Part shown: positions 7,292 through 15,694 of the stretch, piece by piece
Numbering within the stretch: position 1 is the first letter of the stretch
Layout of the letters: every line of letters starts with the position of its first letter
Assembly: GCF_000519325.1 (NCBI RefSeq)
Contig: NZ_KI912613.1
Coordinates: 2,797,353-2,849,947 of the forward strand
DNA length: 52,595 nt
Origin: Patulibacter minatonensis DSM 18081
GTDB taxonomy: Bacteria > Actinomycetota > Thermoleophilia > Solirubrobacterales > Solirubrobacteraceae
Direction of reading: 5' to 3'
Position numbers and translations under genes: made by a program
Notes under the pieces: generated by a model
What the model saw: only the letters and a program-made list of their open reading frames with translations
Databases searched by the model: none
Told to the model about the DNA's origin: nothing

Positions 7292-7858
7292 CTACTTCGC
7301 CAGCGGGGTGACCCGGATGCGGAACTGACCGTAGTTGTCCTTGGCGGACGGGTCGTAGAAGCGTGCCTTCAGCGGGAATCCGGCGCCGATCACGCGGTAC
7401 GTGTACAGCGAGCTGCCGGCGGCCTTCGTGCCGGTCAGGTGCGCGTAGCTGGCGCCGCCGTTCGAGCTGACCTCGAGGTTGCCGGCGGGCTTCGGGACCG
7501 CGACGGGGGTGCCCGTCGTGATGTAGGAGAAGACGGCGCCGGCGTCCTGGCCGGTCGGGCCCGTGTTGTCGATGCCCGGGCTCGGGAACGAGGGCTTGAC
7601 GCCCTTCGTGCCGACGACCGTGAAGCGGGGGTTGGCCCAGTTCGCCTTCGAGTAGACGCTGACGATGCCGGCGATGGTGACGGAGTACGGCTTGCCCGCC
7701 GTCATCGTCTGCGCATCGGTGACCGGGCCGACGAAGCTCGACGTCTGCGTCGCCGCGTGCGAGTCGAGGAACGTGGTCGTCGTCGCGGCGTTCGCCACGG
7801 CGGGTGATGCGGCGATGCCGACGGCGACGATCGCCCCGGTGAGGGTCGTTTTACGCAT
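7292..7858 (-). CDS. Secreted PA-IL-like (putative) protein, paralogue S2
   Basis: This is a 188-residue protein with a signal peptide (residues 1-24, ending AVANA before ATTTTFLDSH). The mature domain repeats the family blocks: IAGIVSVYSKANWANPRF, FPSPGIDNTGPTGQDA and, at the C-terminus, ARFYDPSAKDNYGQFRIRV. It has no cysteine, whereas S1 has two. ATG 7858 has a GGAG ribosome site 6 nt upstream. The gene faces the initiating sugar transferase across a 549-bp divergent region that holds one copy of the 16-bp locus element, so the two may share control. The family role is unknown; sugar binding is inferred from similarity to PA-IL and from the setting. Confidence 0.85.
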   Translation of the reverse strand: MRKTTLTGAIVAVGIAASPAVANAATTTTFLDSHAATQTSSFVGPVTDAQTMTAGKPYSVTIAGIVSVYSKANWANPRFTVVGTKGVKPSFPSPGIDNTGPTGQDAGAVFSYITTGTPVAVPKPAGNLEVSSNGGASYAHLTGTKAAGSSLYTYRVIGAGFPLKARFYDPSAKDNYGQFRIRVTPLAK

Positions 7859-7914
7859 GTGAACTCCGGTGAGGTTGCGCTCGAGCGGCGCGGGTCAGAT
7901 GAGGCTTGTCGCTG

Positions 7915-7981
7915 CCGGCGAACGCTGTCAGCCGGGTCGAACTCGAAGGGACGGTGACGGGTCCGGCGAACGTTGTCAACC
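7915..7981. repeat. 19-bp direct repeat, two copies
   Basis: CCGGCGAACGCTGTCAGCC (7915-7933) and CCGGCGAACGTTGTCAACC (7963-7981) differ at two positions and are 48 bp apart. On the minus strand the second contains TTGACA, a possible -35 box for secreted S2, so the repeats may be activator or repressor sites at that promoter. Confidence 0.45.
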
Positions 7982-8070
7982 ATCTGCTGACGTGGTTTCT
8001 CACAACCTCAAGCGCGTCCAGTCCGGGCCGATCAAACGTTGCTCGCGCGGCCGGATCGCCCTCTGCAGCG

Positions 8071-8093
8071 GGGCCGACGGCGGGCGTCGGCCC
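8071..8093. other. 9-bp stem hairpin in the divergent region
   Basis: GGGCCGACG and CGTCGGCCC flank a 5-nt loop. It could separate the two divergent transcripts or act in a long leader. No U-tract is present. Confidence 0.35.
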
Positions 8094-8211
8094 TCGCCTT
8101 CCACCCTCCGGGATGCCGCCGCGAAGGATGCCGGGCGCCGAATCTTCGACGAGCGTCGGCTCGGGGCGGGGCCGTCTTGTACCGCCGGATGAGCGGCCGT
8201 CCGTCACCTCC

Positions 8212-8227
8212 GGCTAACGTAGTTCAC
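8212..8227 (+). promoter_or_regulatory. 16-bp locus element, copy C (GGCTAACGTAGTTCAC)
   Basis: It differs from copy A (5483) at only two of 16 positions. It lies about 110 bp upstream of the initiating transferase promoter. A degenerate further copy, TGCTAACGCTGTAACC, overlaps that promoter at 8348-8363. Confidence 0.5.
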
Positions 8228-8336
8228 GGCCCCGGTACATCCTCGCTCACATCTTGGAGGACCATTGACCCGTCTTCGTCGCCCATCGGATCGCAGCGCC
8301 GCGCCCTCGCGTTGTGGGATCGCGCAGCACTTGCCC

Positions 8337-8364
8337 TTGAGCGCAGATGCTAACGCTGTAACCT
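8337..8364 (+). promoter_or_regulatory. Promoter of the initiating sugar transferase
   Basis: TTGAGC (8337-8342) and TAACCT (8359-8364) are 16 bp apart and would give a leader of about 37 nt before ATG 8408. Confidence 0.45.
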
Positions 8365-8407
8365 CCGCCTCCGTCTTGCCGAACACCGCTGTCCAGAACC
8401 CTCCCGC

Positions 8408-9886
8408 ATGAGCGCCGTCCAATCACCTCTGCCGGGTCCGCCCGTCCGCAGCCTCCAGCTGGTCGGCGGTGGTGGGCTTGCCGAAGAGCGCGTCGCTCCC
8501 GAGCGGTTCCGCCGCCGGCTCATCCGCGGACGGGTCCGGAAGATCGCGCTGGTCAGCGCCGACCTCACCGCCCTCGGCGTGGCGTTCGTCGCCGTCGAGG
8601 TCCTGGGGCTCGGCGTCCGGACGTCCGGGACCCTCTCGCTGGTGGCCCTGGCCCCGATCTGGCTGTTGGTCTTCCAGATGTACGGGCTCTACCCGCGGCA
8701 CCCCCGGTTCGTCACGACGTCGACGCTCAACGAGCTCCCGCAGAGCTTCCACGCGACGCTCGTGGCCGGGATGCTCTCCGCCGCGTGGCTCGGCCTGACG
8801 GGTGGCGACCACCTCCGCTGGACCGTGGGTGCGCTGCTTGTTGGCGGCATCGTGGTCCTCCCGATCGCCAGGTCCGCGGTCCGTCATCTGTTGACGTCGG
8901 TCCTCGGGCCCGAGCGCATCCTGCTCGTCGGCGGCGGCACGATCACGAAGACGGTCGAGCGCAGCCTCGGCCTCCGCCGGGACGTCGACGTCGCCGGGTT
9001 TGAGCCGCTGCCGGCCCGCTGGGCCCGCGATCCGCGGACCGACGAGTCGATGGCGCACGTGCCCCGTGACCTCTCCTCCGTCGTCCGCGAGGGGCGGATC
9101 GACCGGATCCTGCTCTCGACACGTGATCTGCGCGACTCGTCGCTGGCCGAGTTCCACGACTGGGCGCGCACCAACGTCGTCAGCCTGACCGTCCTGCCGG
9201 AGCACTTCGACGTGGTCGGCGTCGGCGCGACGGTCGATCAGGTGCAGGGCGTGCCGGTCGTGTCCCTGCAGCCGCCGACGCTGTCGCGGACGTCGCGCTG
9301 GCTCAAGCGTTGCCTGGACGTCGTCGGCGCCGGCCTGGGCTTGCTGGCGCTCCTGCCGCTCGCGTTGATCATCGTGACAGCGATCAAGCTCGACTCCCGC
9401 GGGCCCGTGTTCTTCCGCCAGCAGCGGATCGGCCGTGGGGGCCGGAACTTCGGCGTGTTCAAGTTCCGCACGATGGTCCCGGACGCCGACGCGATGGTCG
9501 AGGGGCTGATGAAGCACTCGTCCGACCCGCACTGGCTCCAGCTCGAGTCGGACCCGCGGATCACCCGCGTGGGGCGTCTCCTCCGGGCCACGAGCCTCGA
9601 CGAGCTGCCGCAGCTGCTGAACGTGCTTGTCGGACACATGAGCCTCGTCGGTCCGCGGCCGCTGTCGCTCCGCGACGACGCGTTGATCGACGGCTGGGGT
9701 CGCGGCCGGCTGAACCTGACCCCCGGCCTCACGGGTCTCTGGCAGGTGCTCGGCCGCAAGTCCGTCCCGTTCGAGGACATGGTCAAGCTCGACTACCTGT
9801 ACGTGAACAACTGGAGCCTGTGGGGCGACGTGAAGCTCCTGCTCCAGACGCTGCCGGCCGTGGTCTCCGGCCGCGGCGCCCGGTAG
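8408..9886 (+). CDS. Initiating polyprenyl-phosphate sugar-1-phosphate transferase (WcaJ/WbaP type)
   Basis: This is a 492-residue polyprenol-phosphate hexose-1-phosphate transferase. It attaches the first sugar of the repeat unit to the lipid carrier at the inner membrane face. The N-terminal half has four or five hydrophobic segments (about residues 45-165) and then a nucleotide-binding-like domain (RILLVGGG). After a membrane segment near residues 300-325 comes the catalytic domain, with KFRTMVPDAD (about 352), TSLDELPQLLNVL (about 396), GHMSLVGPRP and TPGLTGLWQV. The length fits the large WcaJ/EpsE type (TIGR03025). No clear Shine-Dalgarno precedes ATG 8408. It is the only such enzyme in the window, so both flippase/polymerase sets probably depend on it or on one outside. 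Confidence 0.93.
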   Translation: MSAVQSPLPGPPVRSLQLVGGGGLAEERVAPERFRRRLIRGRVRKIALVSADLTALGVAFVAVEVLGLGVRTSGTLSLVALAPIWLLVFQMYGLYPRHPRFVTTSTLNELPQSFHATLVAGMLSAAWLGLTGGDHLRWTVGALLVGGIVVLPIARSAVRHLLTSVLGPERILLVGGGTITKTVERSLGLRRDVDVAGFEPLPARWARDPRTDESMAHVPRDLSSVVREGRIDRILLSTRDLRDSSLAEFHDWARTNVVSLTVLPEHFDVVGVGATVDQVQGVPVVSLQPPTLSRTSRWLKRCLDVVGAGLGLLALLPLALIIVTAIKLDSRGPVFFRQQRIGRGGRNFGVFKFRTMVPDADAMVEGLMKHSSDPHWLQLESDPRITRVGRLLRATSLDELPQLLNVLVGHMSLVGPRPLSLRDDALIDGWGRGRLNLTPGLTGLWQVLGRKSVPFEDMVKLDYLYVNNWSLWGDVKLLLQTLPAVVSGRGAR

Positions 9887-9961
9887 GCGCTCCGCGAGGG
9901 CACCTCCGCCCCGACGGCACCTCCGCTCCCGGCCGCGGTCTCTCACGAGGCCGCGGCGCGC

Positions 9962-10912
9962 CTACGCCGGCCGCTGGGGCACGTGGCGCCCGAGGACGAC
10001 GAGCAGCCCGATCCGCTCGGCGGCGGCGCGGACGGCGAACCGGGGCTTCCCGGTCGTCGCGAGCGCACGGAAGGCGATCCAGCGGACGCCGTGCCGGAAC
10101 GCCAGCGCCGACAGGAAGCCGAGGCGCCCCGCCGGTCGGAAGTGCTTCTCGGCGTACATGCGCTTCGAGTGCGCGAGGTGCGCGGTGAGCGCCGGCTGGA
10201 CGCCGTTCCCGTGGTGGTGGGTGATCTCGACCTGCGGGAAGTGCCGGATGGACCATCCGGCCTGGTGGATGCGGAGGCACCAGTCGGTCTCCTCGGCGTA
10301 GAGGAAGAACCGCTCGTCCATCGGCCCGGCGTCGGCTACGGCCTCTCGGCGGACGATCAGGAACGATCCCGTGATCCAGTCGACGTCGTGCTCCTCGCGG
10401 TAGTTGTCCTCGTCGACGTCGGCCTCCTGGAGCTGGCGCAAGATCGGCCACCGCCGGGCGGCGAGGGCCTCGCCCCACTGTCGTGCGGGGCTCGGGAACC
10501 GCCACGCCGACGGGAAGACCTCGCCGGACGATGAGCGCTGGATCACGCCGCCCGCGCCGACCGCCGGGTGCTCGTCCATGAGGAGGACGACGTCGGCGAG
10601 CGTTCCCACGTCGATCTCGACGTCGGGGTTCAGGAGGAGGACGTACCGCCCGCGGGCGCCCTCGAGCCCGGCGTTGTTGCCGGCGGCGAATCCGCGGTTC
10701 GGGCGCCGGCGGACCTCGACGGCAGGGAACTCGGCCTCGATCGCCTCGGGGGTCCCGTCGGTGGACGCGTTGTCCACGACGACCCAGTCGATCTCGGCGT
10801 CCCCGCCCGCGGCGAGGGCCGACCGCAGCGTCTGCAGCGCCATGTCGCGCCCGTTGTAGGTGACCAGCACGACGGTGAGGTCCACCACGCCGGCGGGTCC
10901 CTCGGTCGTCAC
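9962..10912 (-). CDS. Glycosyltransferase family 2 (rhamnosyltransferase-like)
   Basis: This is a 316-residue cytoplasmic GT-A enzyme. It shows LTVVLVTYNGRD at the N-terminus, WVVVDNASTDGT, RGFAAGNNAGL, a metal-binding LLLNPDVEID, and the acceptor-side motif FFLYAEETDWCLRIHQAGW. This arrangement is typical of WbbL-like rhamnosyltransferases, but the sugar cannot be read from sequence. It starts at GTG 10912 inside the stop of the beta-helix gene (GTGA overlap), so the two are translationally coupled. It faces the initiating transferase tail to tail across 75 bp. Confidence 0.9.
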   Translation of the reverse strand: MTTEGPAGVVDLTVVLVTYNGRDMALQTLRSALAAGGDAEIDWVVVDNASTDGTPEAIEAEFPAVEVRRRPNRGFAAGNNAGLEGARGRYVLLLNPDVEIDVGTLADVVLLMDEHPAVGAGGVIQRSSSGEVFPSAWRFPSPARQWGEALAARRWPILRQLQEADVDEDNYREEHDVDWITGSFLIVRREAVADAGPMDERFFLYAEETDWCLRIHQAGWSIRHFPQVEITHHHGNGVQPALTAHLAHSKRMYAEKHFRPAGRLGFLSALAFRHGVRWIAFRALATTGKPRFAVRAAAERIGLLVVLGRHVPQRPA

Positions 10913-12186
10913 GGGCGGGTCCGGAGCTGGGCGCCGGGGACGACGCTCCCCGCACGGATCCCCGCACCGGGCGCCGCACCCCGAAGGCGGTAGTCCCCCG
11001 CCGCGGCGTCGACGAACCGCGGGCGGCCGCGGTAGGCGGGGCGGCCGACGGTCCTGCCGCGGCCGAAGACGTTGCCGCCGGCGCTCGCCACCGCCCCGGC
11101 CGACCGGGTCGTCAGGTCGAGCAGCACGTTGTCGTCGAGCCTGACGCGCGTCGCCCCGTCGACCGTCGAGGCGTTCCCTAGGACGACGCCGAGCAGGGCG
11201 TTCCAGAACGTGTTCTGGCGAATGACGGCCCCGGGGGCGTTGTAGAGCTGCAGGGCGGCTCCGCCGACCCGCGCGACAAGGTTCCGGCGGACGACCAGTC
11301 GCGTGGTCGGCGCCCCGTCCTTGACGATGATCCCGTGGGTGACGTCCTGGAGCACGTTGCCCTCGATCGTGGCGTGGTCTCCGCCGGTGAGCTGGAGGCC
11401 GTCGCTGTGGTAGGCGAAGCCGGGTGGCTGGTGGACGTCGCGGATGCGGTTGTTCGCGATCCGGAGGTCCGAGTAGCCGTTATAGACCCCGATCGCGTCG
11501 TGGTCGGTATCGGAGATGGCGTTCCCCACGATCCGGATGCGTTCGTTGTCCGGCGCACCGGTCGTCGACGACCCCTGGAGCATGATGCCGCGCGCCGTGC
11601 CGCGGAGCCGGCGGATCCGGTTCGCGCTGATCGTGACGTCCGAGCTCTGGCGGACGTAGATGCCGGCACCGGCGAACGAGCTGTGCTCGACGACGACGCC
11701 CTTGCTCCGGTCGATCCGGAACCCGCGGTCGAACGCCAGTCCCGTGAAGCTGTACCCGCGAACCGCACGGACCTCGGCGCCGTGGACGACCGGCGGCCTC
11801 GAAGTGTCGGCGGCGGCGAAGTGCAGGCCGGACCGCATGGTGCGACCGTCCGCCGTCAGTCCGGCGTACGTCCCGGGGGACACCGCGATCGACGCGCCGT
11901 CCGGGGCGGCGACGGCGGCGTGTGCGAGCGTGCACCACGCACCGTCCGTGGACCGGGCCTCCTCAGCGGTGTGCAGATCGTCACACGTTGGTCCTCCTAC
12001 GACATATTTGTCGGTGGTCGGAGGGGCGGGCGTTCGTAGTTCCCGCGGCTCGGTGGAGGTGGAGTCGCCGGAAGTGCTGCCGGTGAGAACGACGATCGCG
12101 ATCACGCCGAGTGTGAGAGTCACGATGCCCGCTGCGACGCTAGTGGTCCTCGCGTCGGACCAACGGGAGTTCGGGTGACTCGGCAT
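10909..12186 (-). CDS. Membrane-anchored right-handed beta-helix protein
   Basis: This is a 425-residue protein. One hydrophobic segment (about residues 13-36) near the N-terminus acts as a signal anchor or signal peptide. The body shows the regular repeat pattern of a parallel beta-helix (DVTISANRIRRL, RIRIVGNAISDTDHDAIGVY, LRIANNRIRDVHQ, HATIEGNVLQDVTHG). It also has HSDGLQLTGG, equivalent to HNDGIQLTGN in the paralogue at 25866. The fold is shared by polysaccharide lyases, epimerases and binding proteins. Here it probably cleaves or holds the exopolysaccharide outside the membrane. Its catalytic residues are not identifiable by eye. It is divergent from the Wzz-like gene across 57 bp. Confidence 0.85.
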   Translation of the reverse strand: MPSHPNSRWSDARTTSVAAGIVTLTLGVIAIVVLTGSTSGDSTSTEPRELRTPAPPTTDKYVVGGPTCDDLHTAEEARSTDGAWCTLAHAAVAAPDGASIAVSPGTYAGLTADGRTMRSGLHFAAADTSRPPVVHGAEVRAVRGYSFTGLAFDRGFRIDRSKGVVVEHSSFAGAGIYVRQSSDVTISANRIRRLRGTARGIMLQGSSTTGAPDNERIRIVGNAISDTDHDAIGVYNGYSDLRIANNRIRDVHQPPGFAYHSDGLQLTGGDHATIEGNVLQDVTHGIIVKDGAPTTRLVVRRNLVARVGGAALQLYNAPGAVIRQNTFWNALLGVVLGNASTVDGATRVRLDDNVLLDLTTRSAGAVASAGGNVFGRGRTVGRPAYRGRPRFVDAAAGDYRLRGAAPGAGIRAGSVVPGAQLRTRP

Positions 12187-12208
12187 GAAACGTGTAATCT
12201 ACCGTTTC
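12187..12208. promoter_or_regulatory. Inverted repeat with TAATCT box, divergent promoter
   Basis: GAAACG and CGTTTC flank a 10-bp spacer that contains TAATCT (12195-12200) in plus orientation, a good -10 box about 43 bp before ATG 12244. The arms would let a dimeric regulator cover the -10 region. Confidence 0.45.
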
Positions 12209-12243
12209 GTGGCCGGTCCAGGCCTGGGTCGATCGGGGCTTTC

Positions 12244-13071
12244 ATGGAACTCGTAGCAATTCTCCAGAGGCTCTGGAAGTACAGGATCCTCACCGCGTTG
12301 GTCCTGCTCGTGGCAGTGCTGGCGGCTGTGGTGAGCAGCTACGACATCGGTTCATCAGGTCTCACGAAACGTGCGTCCACGTCGCGGTTCGGCGCGGCGC
12401 AGGGGCAGTTCTACGTCGATACGCGCAGGCCGTCGCTGATCACGGCCGAGGCGCAGCAGCCCGACCTCATCGCCCGGTCGAAGACCGTCGCGAGCTTCAT
12501 CGGTGCGGGGCGCGTGCGGTCGGCGCTCGCCCGCATCGTCGGAGTGCCCGTGGCGCAGATCCAAGTGGAGGGGCCGCTGCCGGACCAACCGGGCTCCTCG
12601 GCGCAGCCCGTCGCCCAGCAGCGGGCCAACCAGCTCGTCGGCGAGGGCAGCCCGTACAAGATCTTCGTCGACACCGATCCGAGCTCGCCCACGGTCACGC
12701 TGTTCGTTCAGGCGCCGGACGGCGCACGGGCGAGCAGGCTCGCGTCAGCGGTGCCGGCCGCCCTGAAGGACTACTTGGACCAGCTGACCCGTGACGCGCT
12801 CCCGGCGGAGAAGAACCGGTTCGACCGCGCGCAGGTCCCGACGAACAGCAAGCAGGCCCTGGCGCTCCAGAAGGCGAACTTCGCGCGGAAGCTCGACGAC
12901 ACGCTCGCGGGGCGCACGGTCATCCGGACCGTCGGCGCCCCGGTCGGTGGCAACGTCACCACGCAGTCGTCCCAGGCGATCGGTGGACTCGTGTTCATCG
13001 TCGTCCTCGTCGGCGGTGTGCTGATCGTGCTCCTCATCGGTGCTGTCCGGGACCGGCGCCGGGCTGCGTGA
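12244..13071 (+). CDS. Wzz-type polysaccharide co-polymerase, kinase-less
   Basis: This is a 275-residue protein with a membrane segment at each end (about 17-37, LTALVLLVAVLAAVVSSYDI, and about 248-269, LVFIVVLVGGVLIVLLIGAV) around an extracytoplasmic region. This is the chain-length-determinant layout without a tyrosine-kinase domain. I chose ATG 12244 (MELVAILQRLWKYRIL) over GTG 12175, because the longer form would run through the promoter and inverted repeat. Its stop overlaps the start of the polymerase gene (GTGA), a classical Wzz-Wzy pairing. The extracytoplasmic domain is poorly conserved, so the assignment rests mainly on topology and neighbours. Confidence 0.75.
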   Translation: MELVAILQRLWKYRILTALVLLVAVLAAVVSSYDIGSSGLTKRASTSRFGAAQGQFYVDTRRPSLITAEAQQPDLIARSKTVASFIGAGRVRSALARIVGVPVAQIQVEGPLPDQPGSSAQPVAQQRANQLVGEGSPYKIFVDTDPSSPTVTLFVQAPDGARASRLASAVPAALKDYLDQLTRDALPAEKNRFDRAQVPTNSKQALALQKANFARKLDDTLAGRTVIRTVGAPVGGNVTTQSSQAIGGLVFIVVLVGGVLIVLLIGAVRDRRRAA

Positions 13072-14504
13072 GCCGCATGGCCGTCGCCGGGCCTGCCGAT
13101 GACGTGGGGGAGCGGCGCCGGTACGCGACTGACGACGCCGACTGGCCGCGGACGAACCGCGCTCAACCCTGGCTGCTGGCGGTGATCCTGTGCACCGTCT
13201 TCCTGGTCCCGATCGACTCGATCAAGCTGCCGATCAGCCTGCCGATCGACGCCCGCCCCGACCGCATCGTCCTGCTCGCGTGCATCGGACTCAGCATCGT
13301 CGTCGCCCTGGTCCGGGCGAAGTCGGCCCAGCGGATCCGGCACCGCTACGGCCTCATCGAGATCACGCTGTTCCTCTTCGTCGGCGCGGCCGTCGCGAGC
13401 GTCGCCCTGAACCTCGACACGCTCCAGGCTCTCGACCAGGTGGCACCGACCGTCAAGCGGTTCGCGCTGCTCGGGGCCTACGTCGTCTTCTTCCTCGTCG
13501 TCGTCAACACCGTCCGGCGCAGCGAGCTCGACGCGTACGTCGGGCTGGTCATCGGGCTGGCGACGATCGCCGCCACCGGCACGATCGTCGAGTACGCCAC
13601 CGGCTTCAACGTCTTCTTCTGGATCGCCCAGCACGTGCTCCCGCCCGGGACCTCGTTCTCCGGGAGCTCGTCGATCCGCACCACCAACGGTCGGCCGGAC
13701 ATCACGGGACCGACCAGGCACGGGCTCGCGGACTGCACGATGATCGCGATGTTCATCCCCTTCGCGCTCATGCGGGCGGTCGACGCGGTGCGGAGCCGGG
13801 AGCGCCTCCTGTACGGGATCGCGACCGTCCTCATGGTCGCGGGGTGCCTCTGCACGCTCCGCCGCACCGGAGTGATCCTGCCGTTCGTCGCGATCTCGAC
13901 GCTGATGCTGTTCGGCGGACGGCGCATGGTTCCAGCGGCGGTCATCACGGCGTGCCTCCTGGCCCTCGCGCCCGTAGTGGTGCCGGGGACGGTTCGCGAT
14001 CTCCGGTACCAGTTCTCCTCATCGAACACCGCGAACCAGCAGTCGTCCGCCGGCCGGCGCTCCGACTACGGGGCGATCCGTCCGGACATCGAGGCGCACA
14101 CGCTGATCGGTCGCGGCTACGCCACCTACGACCCGGGGCGCTATCGGTACCTCGACAACCAGTACCTCGGGGCGCTGATCGGCGTCGGTGCGATCGGCAC
14201 CGGGAGCTACGTGCTGATCATGCTCGTGGCCGGTGCGTTCGCGCTCCGTATCGGAATCCGGCTCAGAGGGAGTCCCAGCGCGCTCGGGCTCGCGTCGGCG
14301 GGCGCGATCCTGGCCTATGCGGCGAGCAACGCGCTGTTCGACACGTTGTCGTTCCCTCAGGCGCCCTACGGCTTCTTCCTCGTCCTCGCGATCGTCGCGA
14401 TTCTGCGACGCGAGCCCTCGGACTCGTCCGCCCCGACGGAGCAGCGGGCGTCCGTGGCGCCCCCGGGCGCCGGTGCCGGCAGTCCGTCGGCGGTGGGCGC
14501 GTGA
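13068..14504 (+). CDS. Wzy-like O-antigen/exopolysaccharide polymerase 1
   Basis: This is a 478-residue integral membrane protein with about ten to eleven hydrophobic segments. A larger extracytoplasmic loop (about residues 190-225, FFWIAQHVLPPGTSFSGSSS) contains an RTTNGRPDITGPTRHG stretch. A second loop has a short GRGYATYDPGRYRYLDNQYL segment typical of the O-antigen ligase/Wzy_C fold (PF04932), which often carries a catalytic His or Arg. It would join lipid-linked repeat units at the outer membrane face. It starts inside the stop codon of the Wzz-like gene, and the next glycosyltransferase starts inside its own stop. These are two successive GTGA couplings, so the three form an operon. 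Confidence 0.82.
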   Translation: MSRMAVAGPADDVGERRRYATDDADWPRTNRAQPWLLAVILCTVFLVPIDSIKLPISLPIDARPDRIVLLACIGLSIVVALVRAKSAQRIRHRYGLIEITLFLFVGAAVASVALNLDTLQALDQVAPTVKRFALLGAYVVFFLVVVNTVRRSELDAYVGLVIGLATIAATGTIVEYATGFNVFFWIAQHVLPPGTSFSGSSSIRTTNGRPDITGPTRHGLADCTMIAMFIPFALMRAVDAVRSRERLLYGIATVLMVAGCLCTLRRTGVILPFVAISTLMLFGGRRMVPAAVITACLLALAPVVVPGTVRDLRYQFSSSNTANQQSSAGRRSDYGAIRPDIEAHTLIGRGYATYDPGRYRYLDNQYLGALIGVGAIGTGSYVLIMLVAGAFALRIGIRLRGSPSALGLASAGAILAYAASNALFDTLSFPQAPYGFFLVLAIVAILRREPSDSSAPTEQRASVAPPGAGAGSPSAVGA

Positions 14505-15679
14505 GCACCGGTACGCGCCCTCGCGTGGCGGTCGTGTTCGACGGCGACGTCACGGATCCGCGCGTGTGGTCGGGGACGCCGTTCGGCGTGTACAACGGCC
14601 TGCGGGCGGCCGGCGCCGAGGTCATGCCGGTCGACTGCAGCCTGCGGCCGCGGGCCCGCGACGCGATCGCGTTGGCCCTCGCGCCACCCCACGTCCTCCG
14701 GGCGCGGGACGCGACGCTCGAGCTCCGCGTGCGCTCCGCGTACCGCACCGCGCGCATCGGTCCGCAGATGGCCGCGATCCTGGGCGCCCGCGCCGGAAGG
14801 CGCATCCGGCGCCTGGGGGCCCTCGACGGGATCGTCCAGATCGGCACCGGGTTTCGTGTGCCCCCCGTCGCGCCGATCGTGACCTACGAGGACATGACGA
14901 TCCGGCAGGCGCTCGGGTACCCGTTCCGGCACTGGACGACGATGCCGCAGCGCCACATCGACAAGCGCGTCGAGCTCCAGCGACGCTGCTACTCCGCGGC
15001 CCACGCCGTCGCGATGATGTCCGGGTGGGCCGCTGCGTCCGGAAGGACCGACTACGGGCTGCCCGCGGACCGGGTCGTGATCGCGGGGGTCGGCAGCAAC
15101 GACGAGCCGCGATCGGTCGTCCGGGACTGGTCGACGCCGCGATTCCTCTTCATCGGCGTGGCGTGGGAGCGCAAGAACGGTCCGTCGGTGCTCGCGGCGT
15201 TCGACCGCGTGCGCGCCCTGTGGCCCGACGCGACGCTCGACGTGGTCGGCGGCCATCCTCCGCTCGACGCCCCGGGCGTGACCGGCCACGGCGTGGTCCG
15301 ACGGGACGAGGTCGGAGGCGACGAGCTCCTCCGCGGGCTCTTCGACCGGGCGACCTGCTTCGTGATGCCCTCGCGCTTCGAGCCCGCGGGCATCGTCTAC
15401 ACCGAGGCGATGGCCTGTGGGCTGCCGTCCATCGGGACCACGGTCGGCGGTGCTGGCGGCCTGATCGGCGACGCGGGGACCACCGTGGACCCGGGCGATC
15501 CCGAGGCGCTCGTGGAGGCGATGCTGGCCGTCGCCGACCCGGAGACCGCGCGACGGCTCGGGGCGCGTGCCGAGGTCCGGTCGGCGCTGTTCACGTGGCA
15601 GGCGGTGGCGGAGCGGCTCCTCGGCGCGATCTCTCCCGACCTGCTCGACCGTCCGCTGGCGGCGCCGCTGCCGGGGTGA
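14501..15679 (+). CDS. Glycosyltransferase family 4
   Basis: This is a 392-residue GT-B enzyme. The N-terminal half (FDGDVTDPRVWSGTPFGVYN) binds the acceptor. The C-terminal half carries the nucleotide-sugar site: FLFIGVAWERKNG with the Arg-Lys pair, then the EX7E motif in FEPAGIVYTEAMACGLPSIG (about residues 293-301). GTG 14501 lies in the stop of the polymerase gene. It transfers one sugar of the repeat unit at the cytoplasmic face; donor and linkage are not deducible. It is the last gene of the plus-strand run that starts at 12244 and converges on the next glycosyltransferase with 15 bp between stops. Confidence 0.88.
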   Translation: MSTGTRPRVAVVFDGDVTDPRVWSGTPFGVYNGLRAAGAEVMPVDCSLRPRARDAIALALAPPHVLRARDATLELRVRSAYRTARIGPQMAAILGARAGRRIRRLGALDGIVQIGTGFRVPPVAPIVTYEDMTIRQALGYPFRHWTTMPQRHIDKRVELQRRCYSAAHAVAMMSGWAAASGRTDYGLPADRVVIAGVGSNDEPRSVVRDWSTPRFLFIGVAWERKNGPSVLAAFDRVRALWPDATLDVVGGHPPLDAPGVTGHGVVRRDEVGGDELLRGLFDRATCFVMPSRFEPAGIVYTEAMACGLPSIGTTVGGAGGLIGDAGTTVDPGDPEALVEAMLAVADPETARRLGARAEVRSALFTWQAVAERLLGAISPDLLDRPLAAPLPG

Positions 15680-15694
15680 GGCCCGGAGCGGGGA

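Larger units (their letters stand above)
7859..8407. other. 549-bp divergent intergenic region
   Basis: I see no gene here. It separates secreted S2 (minus) from the initiating sugar transferase (plus). It contains a 19-bp imperfect direct repeat (7915 and 7963), a strong hairpin (8071-8093), the 16-bp locus element (8212-8227) and a promoter (8337-8364). Short reading frames in it lack conserved features. Confidence 0.6.

Noticed and set aside
7915-7981. 19-bp direct repeats as attachment sites of a mobile element
   Set aside because: They are 48 bp apart with nothing between, no integrase or tRNA lies nearby, and composition is uniform across the region.
8071-8093. Riboswitch in the leader of the initiating transferase
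   Set aside because: Only one simple hairpin is visible, without conserved loop sequences or an adjacent expression platform, and the promoter at 8337 lies downstream of it.
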